NCBI GenBank assembly: GCA_030622585.1
Contig: JAUXFZ010000180.1
Location: 1 to 5,863 of the forward strand
Source of the DNA: Myxococcales bacterium
GTDB lineage: Bacteria > Myxococcota_A > Polyangia > Polyangiales > Houyiibacteriaceae
Direction of reading: 5' to 3'
Length of the DNA: 5,863 nucleotides
In this document: positions 1 to 5,802 of the stretch, piece by piece
Position numbering within the stretch: the first letter of the stretch is position 1
How the letters are laid out: each line of letters opens with the position of its first letter
The notes under the pieces: generated by a model
Seen by the model: the letters and a program-made list of their open reading frames with translations, nothing else
Told to the model about the DNA's origin: nothing
Database searches by the model: none
Translations under genes and position numbers: made by a program

Positions 1-641
1 CCGGCGATCGCCGTGTTCATCAACACGCCGTCAATTCCGAGCTCCATGGCGATGGCGGCATCGGACGCGGTACCGACCCCCGCATCGACGATGACCGGCA
101 CATTCGCGTGCTTGACGATGATCTCGATGTTGAAGGGGTTGCGGACGCCGAGACCGCTGCCGATCGGTGCGGCGAGGGGCATGATCGCGGCGCAGCCTAG
201 ATCCTCCAGGCGCCGCGCAGCAATCGGGTCATCGTTGAAATAGGGCAAGACCGTGAAGCCCTCGTCCACGAGTATCTTGGCGGCCGTGAGCGTTGCGGGG
301 ACGTCCGGGAAAAGGGTTTTCTCGTCGCCGATCACCTCGAGCTTGACGAGAGGCGTGTCGAGAAGCTCTCGCCCCAGCCGCGCCGTGCGGAGCGCGTCCT
401 CGGCCGTGTAGCAGCCGGCGGTGTTGGGAAGGAGCGTGTAGTTACCCTCGCGGAGAACCGTCATGATCGAGTCGGCCCCGGTCGCCTTCAAATCGACGCG
501 ACGCACCGCGAGCGTGACGACCTCGCAGCCCGAGGCTTGCAGTGCCCCCCGAGCGGTGTCGAGGTCCGGGTACTTGCCCGTTCCCGTGAACAAACGCGAA
601 CGAAACTCGAACTTGCCGATCTTCAGGACATCTTCGGACAC
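1..641 (-). CDS. thiG: Thiazole synthase ThiG (C-terminus cut by window edge)
   Basis: ThiG condenses 1-deoxy-D-xylulose 5-phosphate, dehydroglycine and the sulfur carried as ThiS thiocarboxylate into the thiazole phosphate of thiamine; it is a cytoplasmic TIM-barrel enzyme. The 213 visible residues read as ThiG throughout: SRLFTGTGKY near residue 15, LPNTAGCYTAEDA near 71, PLVKLEVIGDEKTL around 97-110, LPYFNDDP near 132, PIGSGLGVRNP near 160, DAGVGTASDAA near 186 and GVLMNTAIA at the edge. Lys100 in VKLEV matches the lysine known to form the Schiff base with the sugar phosphate. The family is usually about 255-265 residues, so roughly 45 C-terminal residues lie outside the window. The start is GTG (639-641), directly after the thiS stop codon and 7 nt from an AGGAGG ribosome-binding site. 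Translation is probably coupled to thiS. Identification is very secure. Confidence 0.96.
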   Translation of the reverse strand, partial: MSEDVLKIGKFEFRSRLFTGTGKYPDLDTARGALQASGCEVVTLAVRRVDLKATGADSIMTVLREGNYTLLPNTAGCYTAEDALRTARLGRELLDTPLVKLEVIGDEKTLFPDVPATLTAAKILVDEGFTVLPYFNDDPIAARRLEDLGCAAIMPLAAPIGSGLGVRNPFNIEIIVKHANVPVIVDAGVGTASDAAIAMELGIDGVLMNTAIA

Positions 642-842
642 CTAGCCGCCTCCTACGAAATGAACCACCTCGACCCGATCGCCCTCGTTGAGCTGGGTGC
701 TTTCGTGCCGGGATCGTGGCACGATCTCTTCGTTGCGCTCGACCGCGACCAAGGTGTCTGCCAGCCCGAGCGAGGCCAGCAGCTGCTTCACGGTCGTGCT
801 CTGCCCAACCTGCCGTTCTTCGCCGTTGACCACGAGTTGCAT
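642..842 (-). CDS. thiS: Sulfur carrier protein ThiS
   Basis: ThiS is a small ubiquitin-fold sulfur carrier. ThiF-type enzymes adenylate its C-terminal glycine, the glycine becomes a thiocarboxylate, and it donates sulfur to ThiG. The 66-residue product has the family length. It has the N-terminal strand MQLVVNGEER, the central VAVERNEEIVPRS that matches the VERN(K/E)EI core of ThiS proteins, and a VVHFVGGG C-terminus. The Gly-Gly tail needed for activation is intact, followed by one extra Gly; Bacillus-type ThiS also ends in GGG as I recall it. The ATG start was chosen because upstream sequence does not resemble the family; an in-frame GTG at 903-905 would add 21 residues. No good Shine-Dalgarno sequence precedes the ATG. 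The stop codon abuts the thiG start. ThiF and a glycine-oxidising enzyme (ThiO or ThiH) are not in the window. Confidence 0.94.
   Translation of the reverse strand: MQLVVNGEERQVGQSTTVKQLLASLGLADTLVAVERNEEIVPRSRHESTQLNEGDRVEVVHFVGGG
649..654 (-). promoter_or_regulatory. Ribosome-binding site of thiG, inside the end of thiS
   Basis: The minus strand reads AGGAGG here, 7 nt before the thiG GTG codon. It fixes the GTG start. The bases also belong to the last codons of thiS (GTA GGA GGC, Val-Gly-Gly), so coding and ribosome-binding functions share the same DNA. This favours translational coupling of the two genes. Confidence 0.8.
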
Positions 843-928
843 CGGCCGTGAGAGTAGGGCGGCCCCGACAACGCCGCAAGCGGGTTCGATGATGTGCGTG
901 CTCACCGGCGGATGATAGGCTCGGGCGC

Positions 929-1798
929 GTGAGGCGAATCGTGCAGGGAGAAAACTTGGAGGTCCTCGAGACCCTCCCGCGGGAGCATGCTCGGCTGATC
1001 TACATCGACCCACCCTTCAACACGGGACGCAAACAATCACGTCAGCGCATGCAAGTGCGGGCGGCAGAGGACGGGGAGAGACAGGGGTTCGGTGGGCGAC
1101 GTTACGCCGTCGAACGGCTCGACAGCCCGGCGTACGAAGACGAGTTCGACGCGTACATTCCGTTTCTGATGAGCCGCATCGAAGCGGCACTTCCGTGCCT
1201 AACTGCCGATGGGTCGCTGTTCGTGCATCTCGATTACCGGGAAGTGCACTATGTGAAAGTCGCGCTGGACCGACTCTTGGGTCGTGATTGCTTTCGCAAC
1301 GAGATCATTTGGGCCTACGACTTCGGCGGACGACCCAAACGGTGGTGGCCCGCGAAGCACGACACCCTGCTTTGGTACGTTCTCGACCCCAAGCGCTACG
1401 TCTTTCAGTTCGACGAGATGGATCGGATTCCGTACATGGCTCCGGGGCTCGTGGGGAAGGAGAAAGCCGCCCGCGGCAAGACTCCGACCGATGTTTGGTG
1501 GCACACGATCGTTCCGACGAATGGTAGAGAGAAGACCGGGTATCCGACGCAGAAGCCGCTCGGTGTTCTCGAACGCATCATCAAGGTGCATACGGAGCCA
1601 GGCGATACCGTGCTCGACTTCTTTGCGGGAAGCGGGACGACCGGCGAAGCGGCGGCGCGCCACGGTCGCGGGTTCGTACTGGTCGATGAGAGCCCGGCCG
1701 CGGTTGAAACGATGCGAACACGGCTTGCGGAATGGGAGCCCGAAGTCGAGGTGCACGCGGCAGCTCAGCGCGGGACGAGCTCGACTTCGAACACGTGA
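929..1798 (+). CDS. Beta-class site-specific DNA methyltransferase (N6-adenine or N4-cytosine type), solitary
   Basis: Predicted S-adenosylmethionine-dependent amino-methyltransferase acting on DNA, 289 residues. The catalytic motif IV DPPF (residues 27-30, extended as YIDPPFNTG) lies near the N-terminus. The AdoMet-binding motif I, DFFAGSGTTGEAA (about 230-242), follows near the C-terminus, preceded by YPTQKPL (205-211) of the motif X region; this order defines the beta class. DPPF fits N6-adenine better than the SPP forms common in N4-cytosine enzymes; this is inference. Between them lie FVHLDYREVHY (98-108), IIWAYDFGGR (126-135) and PYMAPGLVGKEKAARGK (168-184), which resemble a methylase group I recall from actinobacteria and other phyla. 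Residues 34-60 are rich in Arg, Gln and Gly. The GTG start gives the methylase-like MRRIVQGENLEVL; the next in-frame candidate is GTG at 941, and no strong Shine-Dalgarno sequence is seen. No restriction enzyme gene is present. The target sequence cannot be read from this gene. The last 11 codons overlap the convergent cyclotransferase gene. Confidence 0.88.
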   Translation: MRRIVQGENLEVLETLPREHARLIYIDPPFNTGRKQSRQRMQVRAAEDGERQGFGGRRYAVERLDSPAYEDEFDAYIPFLMSRIEAALPCLTADGSLFVHLDYREVHYVKVALDRLLGRDCFRNEIIWAYDFGGRPKRWWPAKHDTLLWYVLDPKRYVFQFDEMDRIPYMAPGLVGKEKAARGKTPTDVWWHTIVPTNGREKTGYPTQKPLGVLERIIKVHTEPGDTVLDFFAGSGTTGEAAARHGRGFVLVDESPAAVETMRTRLAEWEPEVEVHAAAQRGTSSTSNT

Positions 1799-2664
1799 GG
1801 CCACAGCTTGCCGGTGAGCAGGAACGTCTGCGACTCCGGCTTGTAGGCGATGCCGTTGAGAACGTCCGCGCGTCTTGCTTCGGTGGGAGATAGCAAGCCG
1901 CTCGCATCGATGGTGGCGGTGACGCGTCCGCTGTGGCGGTCGATTCGGAGGATCTCATCACGCTGCCAGACATTCGCGTAGACGTCCGAGCCTACGCACT
2001 CGAGCTCGTTGAGTTGTCGCACTGGGTGACCGTTCTTCAGCACGGTCACCTCCCCGAGGAGCTCCATCGACTCCGGGTCTCGAAACTCGAGCATCGAGGA
2101 GCCGTCGCTCATCACTAGCGCCGCCCCGTCGTAGCACAGTCCCCAACCTTCGCCGGCGTATCGGAGGGTCTTGCGTTCCTCGAGCGTCGTCAGGTCCGAT
2201 ACGAACGCGAGTCCCGCGCGCCACGTGAGTTGAATCAAGTCATCGCCGATGCGCTCCAAGCCCTCGCCAAAGAACCTCGATTCGAGATTGCGTTGCGCGA
2301 GCACCTTGCCGTCTTCGAGCCGGACCCTGCGTATCGAGGACTGCCCGTATCGACCGGTGCTCTCGTACATGGAGCCTTCGTGCCAAATGAGTCCTTGCGT
2401 AAACGCGTCGCTCGCGTGCGGGTACTTGCCAATGATGTGCAGGCGAAGCTCTTCGGGCGCGGGTGCCGCTGAGGGGCGCGCGCTCTGCGCGGGCGTGGTG
2501 TCCACTGGGGCGACGGTCTCTTCAGCGGGTTCGCGGAGACATGAAGCCAGCAGGAGGCTGACCCCGATGAGCCCGCCGACGAGCACACCGTCCCAGGGCA
2601 TGCGCGAAGCCCGCCGGCCGATGCGCTTCACCGCTTCGGTGCGGCGTCGTTGAGCCCGTTCCAT
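1765..2664 (-). CDS. Glutaminyl-peptide cyclotransferase (plant/bacterial beta-propeller type), predicted lipoprotein
   Basis: Predicted to cyclise N-terminal glutamine of peptides or proteins to pyroglutamate, releasing ammonia. It belongs to the five-bladed beta-propeller cyclotransferases (glutamine cyclotransferase family, known from papaya and from bacteria including Myxococcus), not the zinc-dependent animal type. Conserved blocks are all present: YPHASDAFTQGL (81-92), MYESTGRYGQSS (99-110, including the Glu of the catalytic site), LTWRAG (146-151), GEGWGL (171-176), LNELECV (218-224), YANVW (229-233), VLNGIAY (268-274) and LTGKLWP (283-289). The N-terminus has an Arg-rich stretch (residues 3-21), a hydrophobic segment (26-40) and lipobox LASC with Cys42. 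An Ala/Pro-rich linker (about 51-72) precedes the propeller. This predicts export and lipid anchoring. The ATG at 2662-2664 keeps the basic n-region; Met22 is an alternative that loses it. No well-spaced Shine-Dalgarno sequence is visible. The gene is divergent from alr and convergent with the methyltransferase. Confidence 0.92.
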   Translation of the reverse strand: MERAQRRRTEAVKRIGRRASRMPWDGVLVGGLIGVSLLLASCLREPAEETVAPVDTTPAQSARPSAAPAPEELRLHIIGKYPHASDAFTQGLIWHEGSMYESTGRYGQSSIRRVRLEDGKVLAQRNLESRFFGEGLERIGDDLIQLTWRAGLAFVSDLTTLEERKTLRYAGEGWGLCYDGAALVMSDGSSMLEFRDPESMELLGEVTVLKNGHPVRQLNELECVGSDVYANVWQRDEILRIDRHSGRVTATIDASGLLSPTEARRADVLNGIAYKPESQTFLLTGKLWPHVFEVELVPR

Positions 2665-2740
2665 GCGAGCGGGAGCGTAGCCTCTCAGCGCGGGGACGCC
2701 AACGCTTGACGGCGCCAGTGCCAGCCGTTAGCCCCAAGCC
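2665..2740. promoter_or_regulatory. Divergent intergenic region between the cyclotransferase gene and alr
   Basis: These 76 bp must hold the promoters of both divergent genes unless they lie inside the coding regions. On the plus strand TTGACG (2706-2711) matches a sigma-70 -35 hexamer, but 16-17 bp downstream only weak -10 matches (TTAGCC at 2728-2733 or TAGCCC at 2729-2734) are found. An inverted repeat ACGGC (2709-2713) and GCCGT (2724-2728), extendable by G-U and A-U pairs, overlaps that -35. No minus-strand promoter was recognised. The region assignment is firm; the individual elements are weak. Confidence 0.3.
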
Positions 2741-3895
2741 GTGTACTCCGATTCCCCCATGCCTTTGAGGCCGCGAGTGCGGAGCGCCGACGCGTCGCTC
2801 CGGCCCACACGCGCCGAGGTGTTGCTCGACGCTATCGGCCACAACCTGCGCGTGGTGAGGGCTGCTGCGAAAGGGTGCAAAGTCCTCGCCGTCGTGAAGG
2901 CCGACGCGTACGGGCACGGTGTGGTCCCCGTCGCGCAGCGGCTGCAGGCTGAAGGTGTCGATGGCTTCGGCGTGGCGCTCGCCGAGGAGGGGATCGAGCT
3001 TCGCGAGGCCGGAATCGACCGGGCTATTCTCGTCCTCAATGGGATCAGCGGCGGCGCCCACCGCGACATCATCGCTGCTGGGTTGACGCCGGTCCTCTAT
3101 GAGCTCTCCGAGGCGAGCGCCTTCGACGCGGTTTCCGCTGGCCGTCCCATCGACGTTCATCTCAAGGTGGACACCGGGATGGGCCGTCTTGGTGTGCCGC
3201 TCGGCGAGCTGGACGAATTTCTGCGCGAGCTGCGGCGCTTCCCTTCGATTCGCATCGTGGGACTGATGACTCACCTGTCGACGGCCGACACCGACCCAGA
3301 CTACGTGGCCGAGCAGATCGCCGGGTTCGCTCACGCGCAGGGCCTCGTCCGGCGATTTGGTCATGAGCCGGCCGTCTTGCACGCCGCCAATAGCGCGGCT
3401 TGTTTCCGCCACCCCGAGACCCACTTCGATTGGGTCCGCGCAGGCATCGCGCTCTACGGCTACCCTGGCTCTAGCGCCATCGACGCACCCCTTCGGCCTG
3501 CGATGCGTTGGCGTACGGAGGTTCTTCGAGTGCGGACGCTCGAGGCGGGGGATTCGGTGGGTTATGGGCGTTCGTTCCGAGCCACGTCGACGACACGCTT
3601 GGCGACCATTCCGGTTGGGTACGGCGATGGATTGCTGCGCTCCGCATCGAACCGAGGGCACGTGTTGGTCCGAGGCGCTCGCTGTCCGATTGTCGGAAAC
3701 ATCGCGATGGACCTGACGACCGTCGACGTTTCGGGTGTTCCTGGCGTGGCGATTGGCGACGAAGCGCTGCTGCTCGGGGAGCAAGACGGTGCGGTCCTCG
3801 ATGCGCGCGACCTTGCGAAGGCGGCCGGAACCATTCCGTACGAGGTGCTGACCAACGTGTCGCGCCGAGTCCCTCGCGTCTATCTGAATGGCTGA
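2741..3895 (+). CDS. alr: Alanine racemase (PLP-dependent)
   Basis: Interconverts L- and D-alanine, supplying D-alanine for peptidoglycan; cytoplasmic, PLP-dependent, fold-type III, normally a dimer. The 384-residue product has the usual family length. The N-terminal barrel carries the PLP-lysine motif AVVKADAYGHG with Lys53. HLKVDTGMGRLG (140-151) includes Lys142, at the position of the carbamylated lysine known in Geobacillus Alr, and Arg149. MTHLSTAD (176-183), HAANSAA (214-220) and DWVRAGIALYG (230-240) follow. The C-terminal domain has VGYGRSF with catalytic Tyr275, PVGYGDG (291-297), GNIAMDLTTVDV (319-330) and a typical IPYEVLTNVSRRVPRVY ending. Minor departures are MDL where MDQ is commoner and RAG where RPG is commoner. 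The start is uncertain: GTG at 2741 is the first in-frame candidate, ATG at 2759 would shorten the protein by six residues, and neither has a Shine-Dalgarno sequence. It heads a probable operon with the mlaE and mlaF homologues, 32 bp ahead of the next start. Confidence 0.95.
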   Translation: MYSDSPMPLRPRVRSADASLRPTRAEVLLDAIGHNLRVVRAAAKGCKVLAVVKADAYGHGVVPVAQRLQAEGVDGFGVALAEEGIELREAGIDRAILVLNGISGGAHRDIIAAGLTPVLYELSEASAFDAVSAGRPIDVHLKVDTGMGRLGVPLGELDEFLRELRRFPSIRIVGLMTHLSTADTDPDYVAEQIAGFAHAQGLVRRFGHEPAVLHAANSAACFRHPETHFDWVRAGIALYGYPGSSAIDAPLRPAMRWRTEVLRVRTLEAGDSVGYGRSFRATSTTRLATIPVGYGDGLLRSASNRGHVLVRGARCPIVGNIAMDLTTVDVSGVPGVAIGDEALLLGEQDGAVLDARDLAKAAGTIPYEVLTNVSRRVPRVYLNG

Positions 3896-3927
3896 CGTTT
3901 CGGCTCCGAACCATGCTATGAAGTCTC

Positions 3928-4776
3928 GTGCCTGACGCCGCCGCCACCGCGTCCGCGACCGAGGAAAAACCGTCGAAAGTACGCGCGGCAGGGCGCCATG
4001 CCGGCGAGTGGCTCGTCAAGGTTCTTCTGTCGCCGTTCGTTGAAATTGGGGCGCTGTTCAAGCTCCTATGGGAGGCGGTGTTTTGGGGCATCCGACCACC
4101 GTACCGTGCTCGGCTCTTCATCGAGTCGATGGAGTTCATCGGCGTCGGCTCGATTTTCATCATCTCGCTTACCGCGTTCTTCGTTGGGGCCGTGCTTGCG
4201 CTCCAGCTCGTCGACGGCTTCCGCGATTTCGGCGCCGAGAGCCAAAGTGGGGCGGTCATCGGGCTGGCGTTGGCCCGAGAGGTCGGGCCGGTGTTCGCGG
4301 CGCTGATGGTCACGAGCCGGGCTGGGAGCGCGATGACGACGGAGATAGGCTCCATGCGCGTCACCAGTCAGATCGACGCGCTCGTCACGATGGCGGTCAA
4401 TCCAGTGCAGTACTTGGTCGTGCCGAGGTTGCTGGCCGGCTTCGTGATGCTGCCCGTGCTGACGATGCTCTTCAACATCGTCGGTGTGTTCGGCGCATTC
4501 CTGGTGGCCGTTTCTCTCCTTGGCCTGGACCCGGGCGTGTTCATGGACCGGCTGAAGTGGCTCGTCGATTGGGACGACGTCTCGCAAGGCCTGATCAAAG
4601 CGATGGTGTTCGGGGTCGCGGTGACTCTCATAGCGTGCCGGCAAGGCCTCCACGCGCAGGGCGGAGCGGCCGGGGTAGGGCGCGCCACCAATCGCGCGGT
4701 CGTGCAGAGCGCCATCGCCATCCTCATGCTCGACTACCTCGTGACGGGCCTCGTCCTGGGTGAGGGGCTCTTCTGA
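3928..4776 (+). CDS. mlaE: MlaE/YrbE-family ABC transporter permease
   Basis: Inner-membrane permease of a Mla-type lipid transporter, which with an ATPase and an MCE protein moves phospholipids between the inner and outer membranes. Residues 1-30 form a polar, Ala/Lys-rich cytoplasmic stretch. An amphipathic lead-in (about 30-66) and hydrophobic segments near 70-95, 110-130, 160-198, 222-237 and 258-280 follow. The family hallmark runs from about 113 to 152: LAREVGPVFAAL, then SRAGSAMTTEIGSMRVTSQID, followed by PRLLAGFVMLP (166-176). A second family stretch, QGGAAGVGRATNRAVVQS, lies at 244-261. The length of 282 residues is slightly above the usual 250-260 because of the N-terminal extension. 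The GTG start is the first possible in this frame, since TGA lies at 3919-3921; no good Shine-Dalgarno sequence is seen. The stop codon overlaps the mlaF start by one base (TGATG), so the two are translationally coupled. Substrate and direction of transport cannot be told from the sequence. Confidence 0.94.
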   Translation: MPDAAATASATEEKPSKVRAAGRHAGEWLVKVLLSPFVEIGALFKLLWEAVFWGIRPPYRARLFIESMEFIGVGSIFIISLTAFFVGAVLALQLVDGFRDFGAESQSGAVIGLALAREVGPVFAALMVTSRAGSAMTTEIGSMRVTSQIDALVTMAVNPVQYLVVPRLLAGFVMLPVLTMLFNIVGVFGAFLVAVSLLGLDPGVFMDRLKWLVDWDDVSQGLIKAMVFGVAVTLIACRQGLHAQGGAAGVGRATNRAVVQSAIAILMLDYLVTGLVLGEGLF

Positions 4777-5588
4777 TGAAGCTCTTCCGAGGCAACTTGA
4801 TGCGGTTGACGCGGCCTCCGCTACCGCGGCAAGTGAAGGAGGACCCGATCCATGTTCGCATTCGCGACGTGCACAAGACGTATGGCGATCATCACGTCCT
4901 CAACAGCGTCTCGCTCGACATCCATCGCGGCAAGACGAACTTGATCATCGGTCCGTCCGGATCCGGCAAGACGGTGCTGATGCGTCAGCTGATTCGTCTG
5001 GAGAAACCCGACTCGGGCGAGCTTCTCGTCAACGGGGTGGATTTCGCCAAGCTCGAGGGCCTCGATCTCGCGTCGATGCGTCGGACCTTCGGGATGGTGT
5101 TCCAGATGTCGGCCCTCTTCGACTCCATGACGGTGTTCGACAACGTGGCGTTCCCGGTCAGGGAGCACACCGATCTCTCGCGAAGCGAGGTGCGCGACCG
5201 CGTGATGGATCGTCTGTCGGCACTCGGCATTGCGGCCGCGGCCCAGAAGCTCCCGTCTCAGCTCTCTGGCGGCATGCAAAAGCGCGTCGCCGTTGCACGC
5301 GCCATGATCCTCGAAAGCGAGATCCTGATCTACGACGAGCCCACCACCGGCCTGGATCCGATCACGACAGAGATGGTCGACGACTTGATCGTCCAGGCGG
5401 AGGAGATGTTCGGCGTCACCTCCATCGTCATCAGTCACGATATGGCCTCCGTCGTGCGCATCGCCGACCATCTCAGCTTTCTCCACCAAGGCCAGATCAC
5501 AGCCACCGGCACGCCACAAGAGCTCCTTCACAGCGAGCACCCCGCCACCGCCGAGTTCATCCGAGCCTCCAGAATCACCCTCGACTAA
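4776..5588 (+). CDS. mlaF: MlaF-family ABC transporter ATP-binding protein
   Basis: ATPase subunit that powers the MlaE permease. All nucleotide-binding elements are intact in this 270-residue protein: Walker A GPSGSGKT (59-66), Q-loop VFQMSALFDSMTVFDNVAFP (108-127), signature LSGGMQKR (163-170), Walker B ILIYDEP with the catalytic Glu (183-189), D-loop TGLDP (191-195) and switch His221 in ISHD. The Q-loop wording (ALFDS, TVFDNVAFP) and GGMxKR in the signature are typical of the Mla/Ttg2A/MCE-linked ATPases rather than other ABC classes. The first 24 residues are an extension ahead of the usual family start at about IHVRIRDVHKTYG. The ATG at 4776 overlaps the mlaE stop by one base, which supports this start. 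An unusually strong internal Shine-Dalgarno sequence (4836-4843) sits exactly at the end of the extension. No MCE (MlaD) gene is recognised downstream within the window. Confidence 0.95.
   Translation: MKLFRGNLMRLTRPPLPRQVKEDPIHVRIRDVHKTYGDHHVLNSVSLDIHRGKTNLIIGPSGSGKTVLMRQLIRLEKPDSGELLVNGVDFAKLEGLDLASMRRTFGMVFQMSALFDSMTVFDNVAFPVREHTDLSRSEVRDRVMDRLSALGIAAAAQKLPSQLSGGMQKRVAVARAMILESEILIYDEPTTGLDPITTEMVDDLIVQAEEMFGVTSIVISHDMASVVRIADHLSFLHQGQITATGTPQELLHSEHPATAEFIRASRITLD
4836..4854 (+). promoter_or_regulatory. Internal Shine-Dalgarno sequence before an out-of-frame ATG within mlaF
   Basis: AAGGAGGA at 4836-4843 is followed 8 nt later by ATG at 4852. This is the best-formed ribosome-binding site inside a gene in the window. 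The ATG lies in the +1 frame relative to mlaF and opens only a 30-codon frame ending in TGA at 4942-4944. In the mlaF frame the nearby codons are ATC (4848) and CAT (4851), neither a usual start. The site is seen directly; whether it has any role is unknown. Confidence 0.3.
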
Positions 5589-5656
5589 AACGTGTTTTCG
5601 ATCGACTGCGTGTCCCCTGTTCGCGCTATTCGTTTGGGATGTCGGGCATGCTCGGG

Positions 5657-5664
5657 AAGGAGGT
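5657..5664 (+). promoter_or_regulatory. Strong Shine-Dalgarno sequence downstream of mlaF
   Basis: AAGGAGGT is a full match to the anti-Shine-Dalgarno core. It is followed immediately by ATG (5665) and, at an ideal 8 nt spacing, by GTG (5673). It suggests that another gene begins here, probably the next member of the alr-mlaE-mlaF operon, but the two possible starts are in different frames. Confidence 0.45.
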
Positions 5665-5802
5665 ATGGGGCTGTGGCGGTTGATAGGACGGCGGTGCTGT
5701 CGCGTCTCGCGCTCGTGGCGACTGCCCGGGCTTGCGCTGGCGGTGGGTGCCCTGCTTACAACGACGCTGAGCGTTGCCCGGGGAGACACAGGACTGATTT
5801 GA
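5665..5802 (+). CDS. Candidate small ORF with signal-peptide-like sequence, possibly a broken gene start
   Basis: This 45-codon frame is not recognised as any family. Its N-terminus has many arginines (residues 5, 9, 10, 13, 16, 19). A hydrophobic stretch, about PGLALAVGALLTTTLSVA (21-38), follows and looks like an export signal; then comes a TGA stop at 5800-5802. Third-position GC is about 70 percent by hand count. The ATG touches the Shine-Dalgarno sequence with no spacer, which is poor for initiation. The competing GTG at 5673 is ideally spaced and stays open to the window edge for 63 codons, but its third-position GC is lower (about 62 percent) and its product, though containing several cysteines, resembles nothing I know. 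Possible explanations are a frameshift in a secreted-protein gene, a real short gene, or chance. An MCE protein is not recognised in either frame. Confidence 0.22.
   Translation: MGLWRLIGRRCCRVSRSWRLPGLALAVGALLTTTLSVARGDTGLI

Noticed and set aside
903..905. Upstream GTG start for thiS adding 21 residues
   Set aside because: The added residues do not resemble ThiS and the ATG at 840-842 gives the normal 66-residue length.
2522..3784. 420-codon open frame on the minus strand across alr and the cyclotransferase 5' end
   Set aside because: It is antisense to two clearly identified genes with intact catalytic motifs, and its translation is compositionally odd (rich in Arg, His, Asp) with no recognisable domain. 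Long antisense frames are common in GC-rich DNA.
3471..4364. 297-codon open frame on the minus strand opposite the alr end and mlaE start
   Set aside because: It crosses two well-supported plus-strand genes and its translation is Ser/Thr/Arg-rich with no domain signal.
5587..5598. AAAACGTGTTTT as a terminator after mlaF
   Set aside because: The arms are A/T-rich with a two-base centre and there is no GC-rich stem or T-tract after it, so no stable hairpin is expected.
4760..5683. 307-codon open frame on the plus strand overlapping mlaF in another frame
   Set aside because: mlaF has every ABC ATPase motif; this frame gives an Arg/Asp/His-rich translation typical of an out-of-frame reading.
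4821..5789. 322-codon open frame on the minus strand opposite mlaF
   Set aside because: Shadow of the mlaF coding strand; the product is His/Arg/Asp-rich without motifs.
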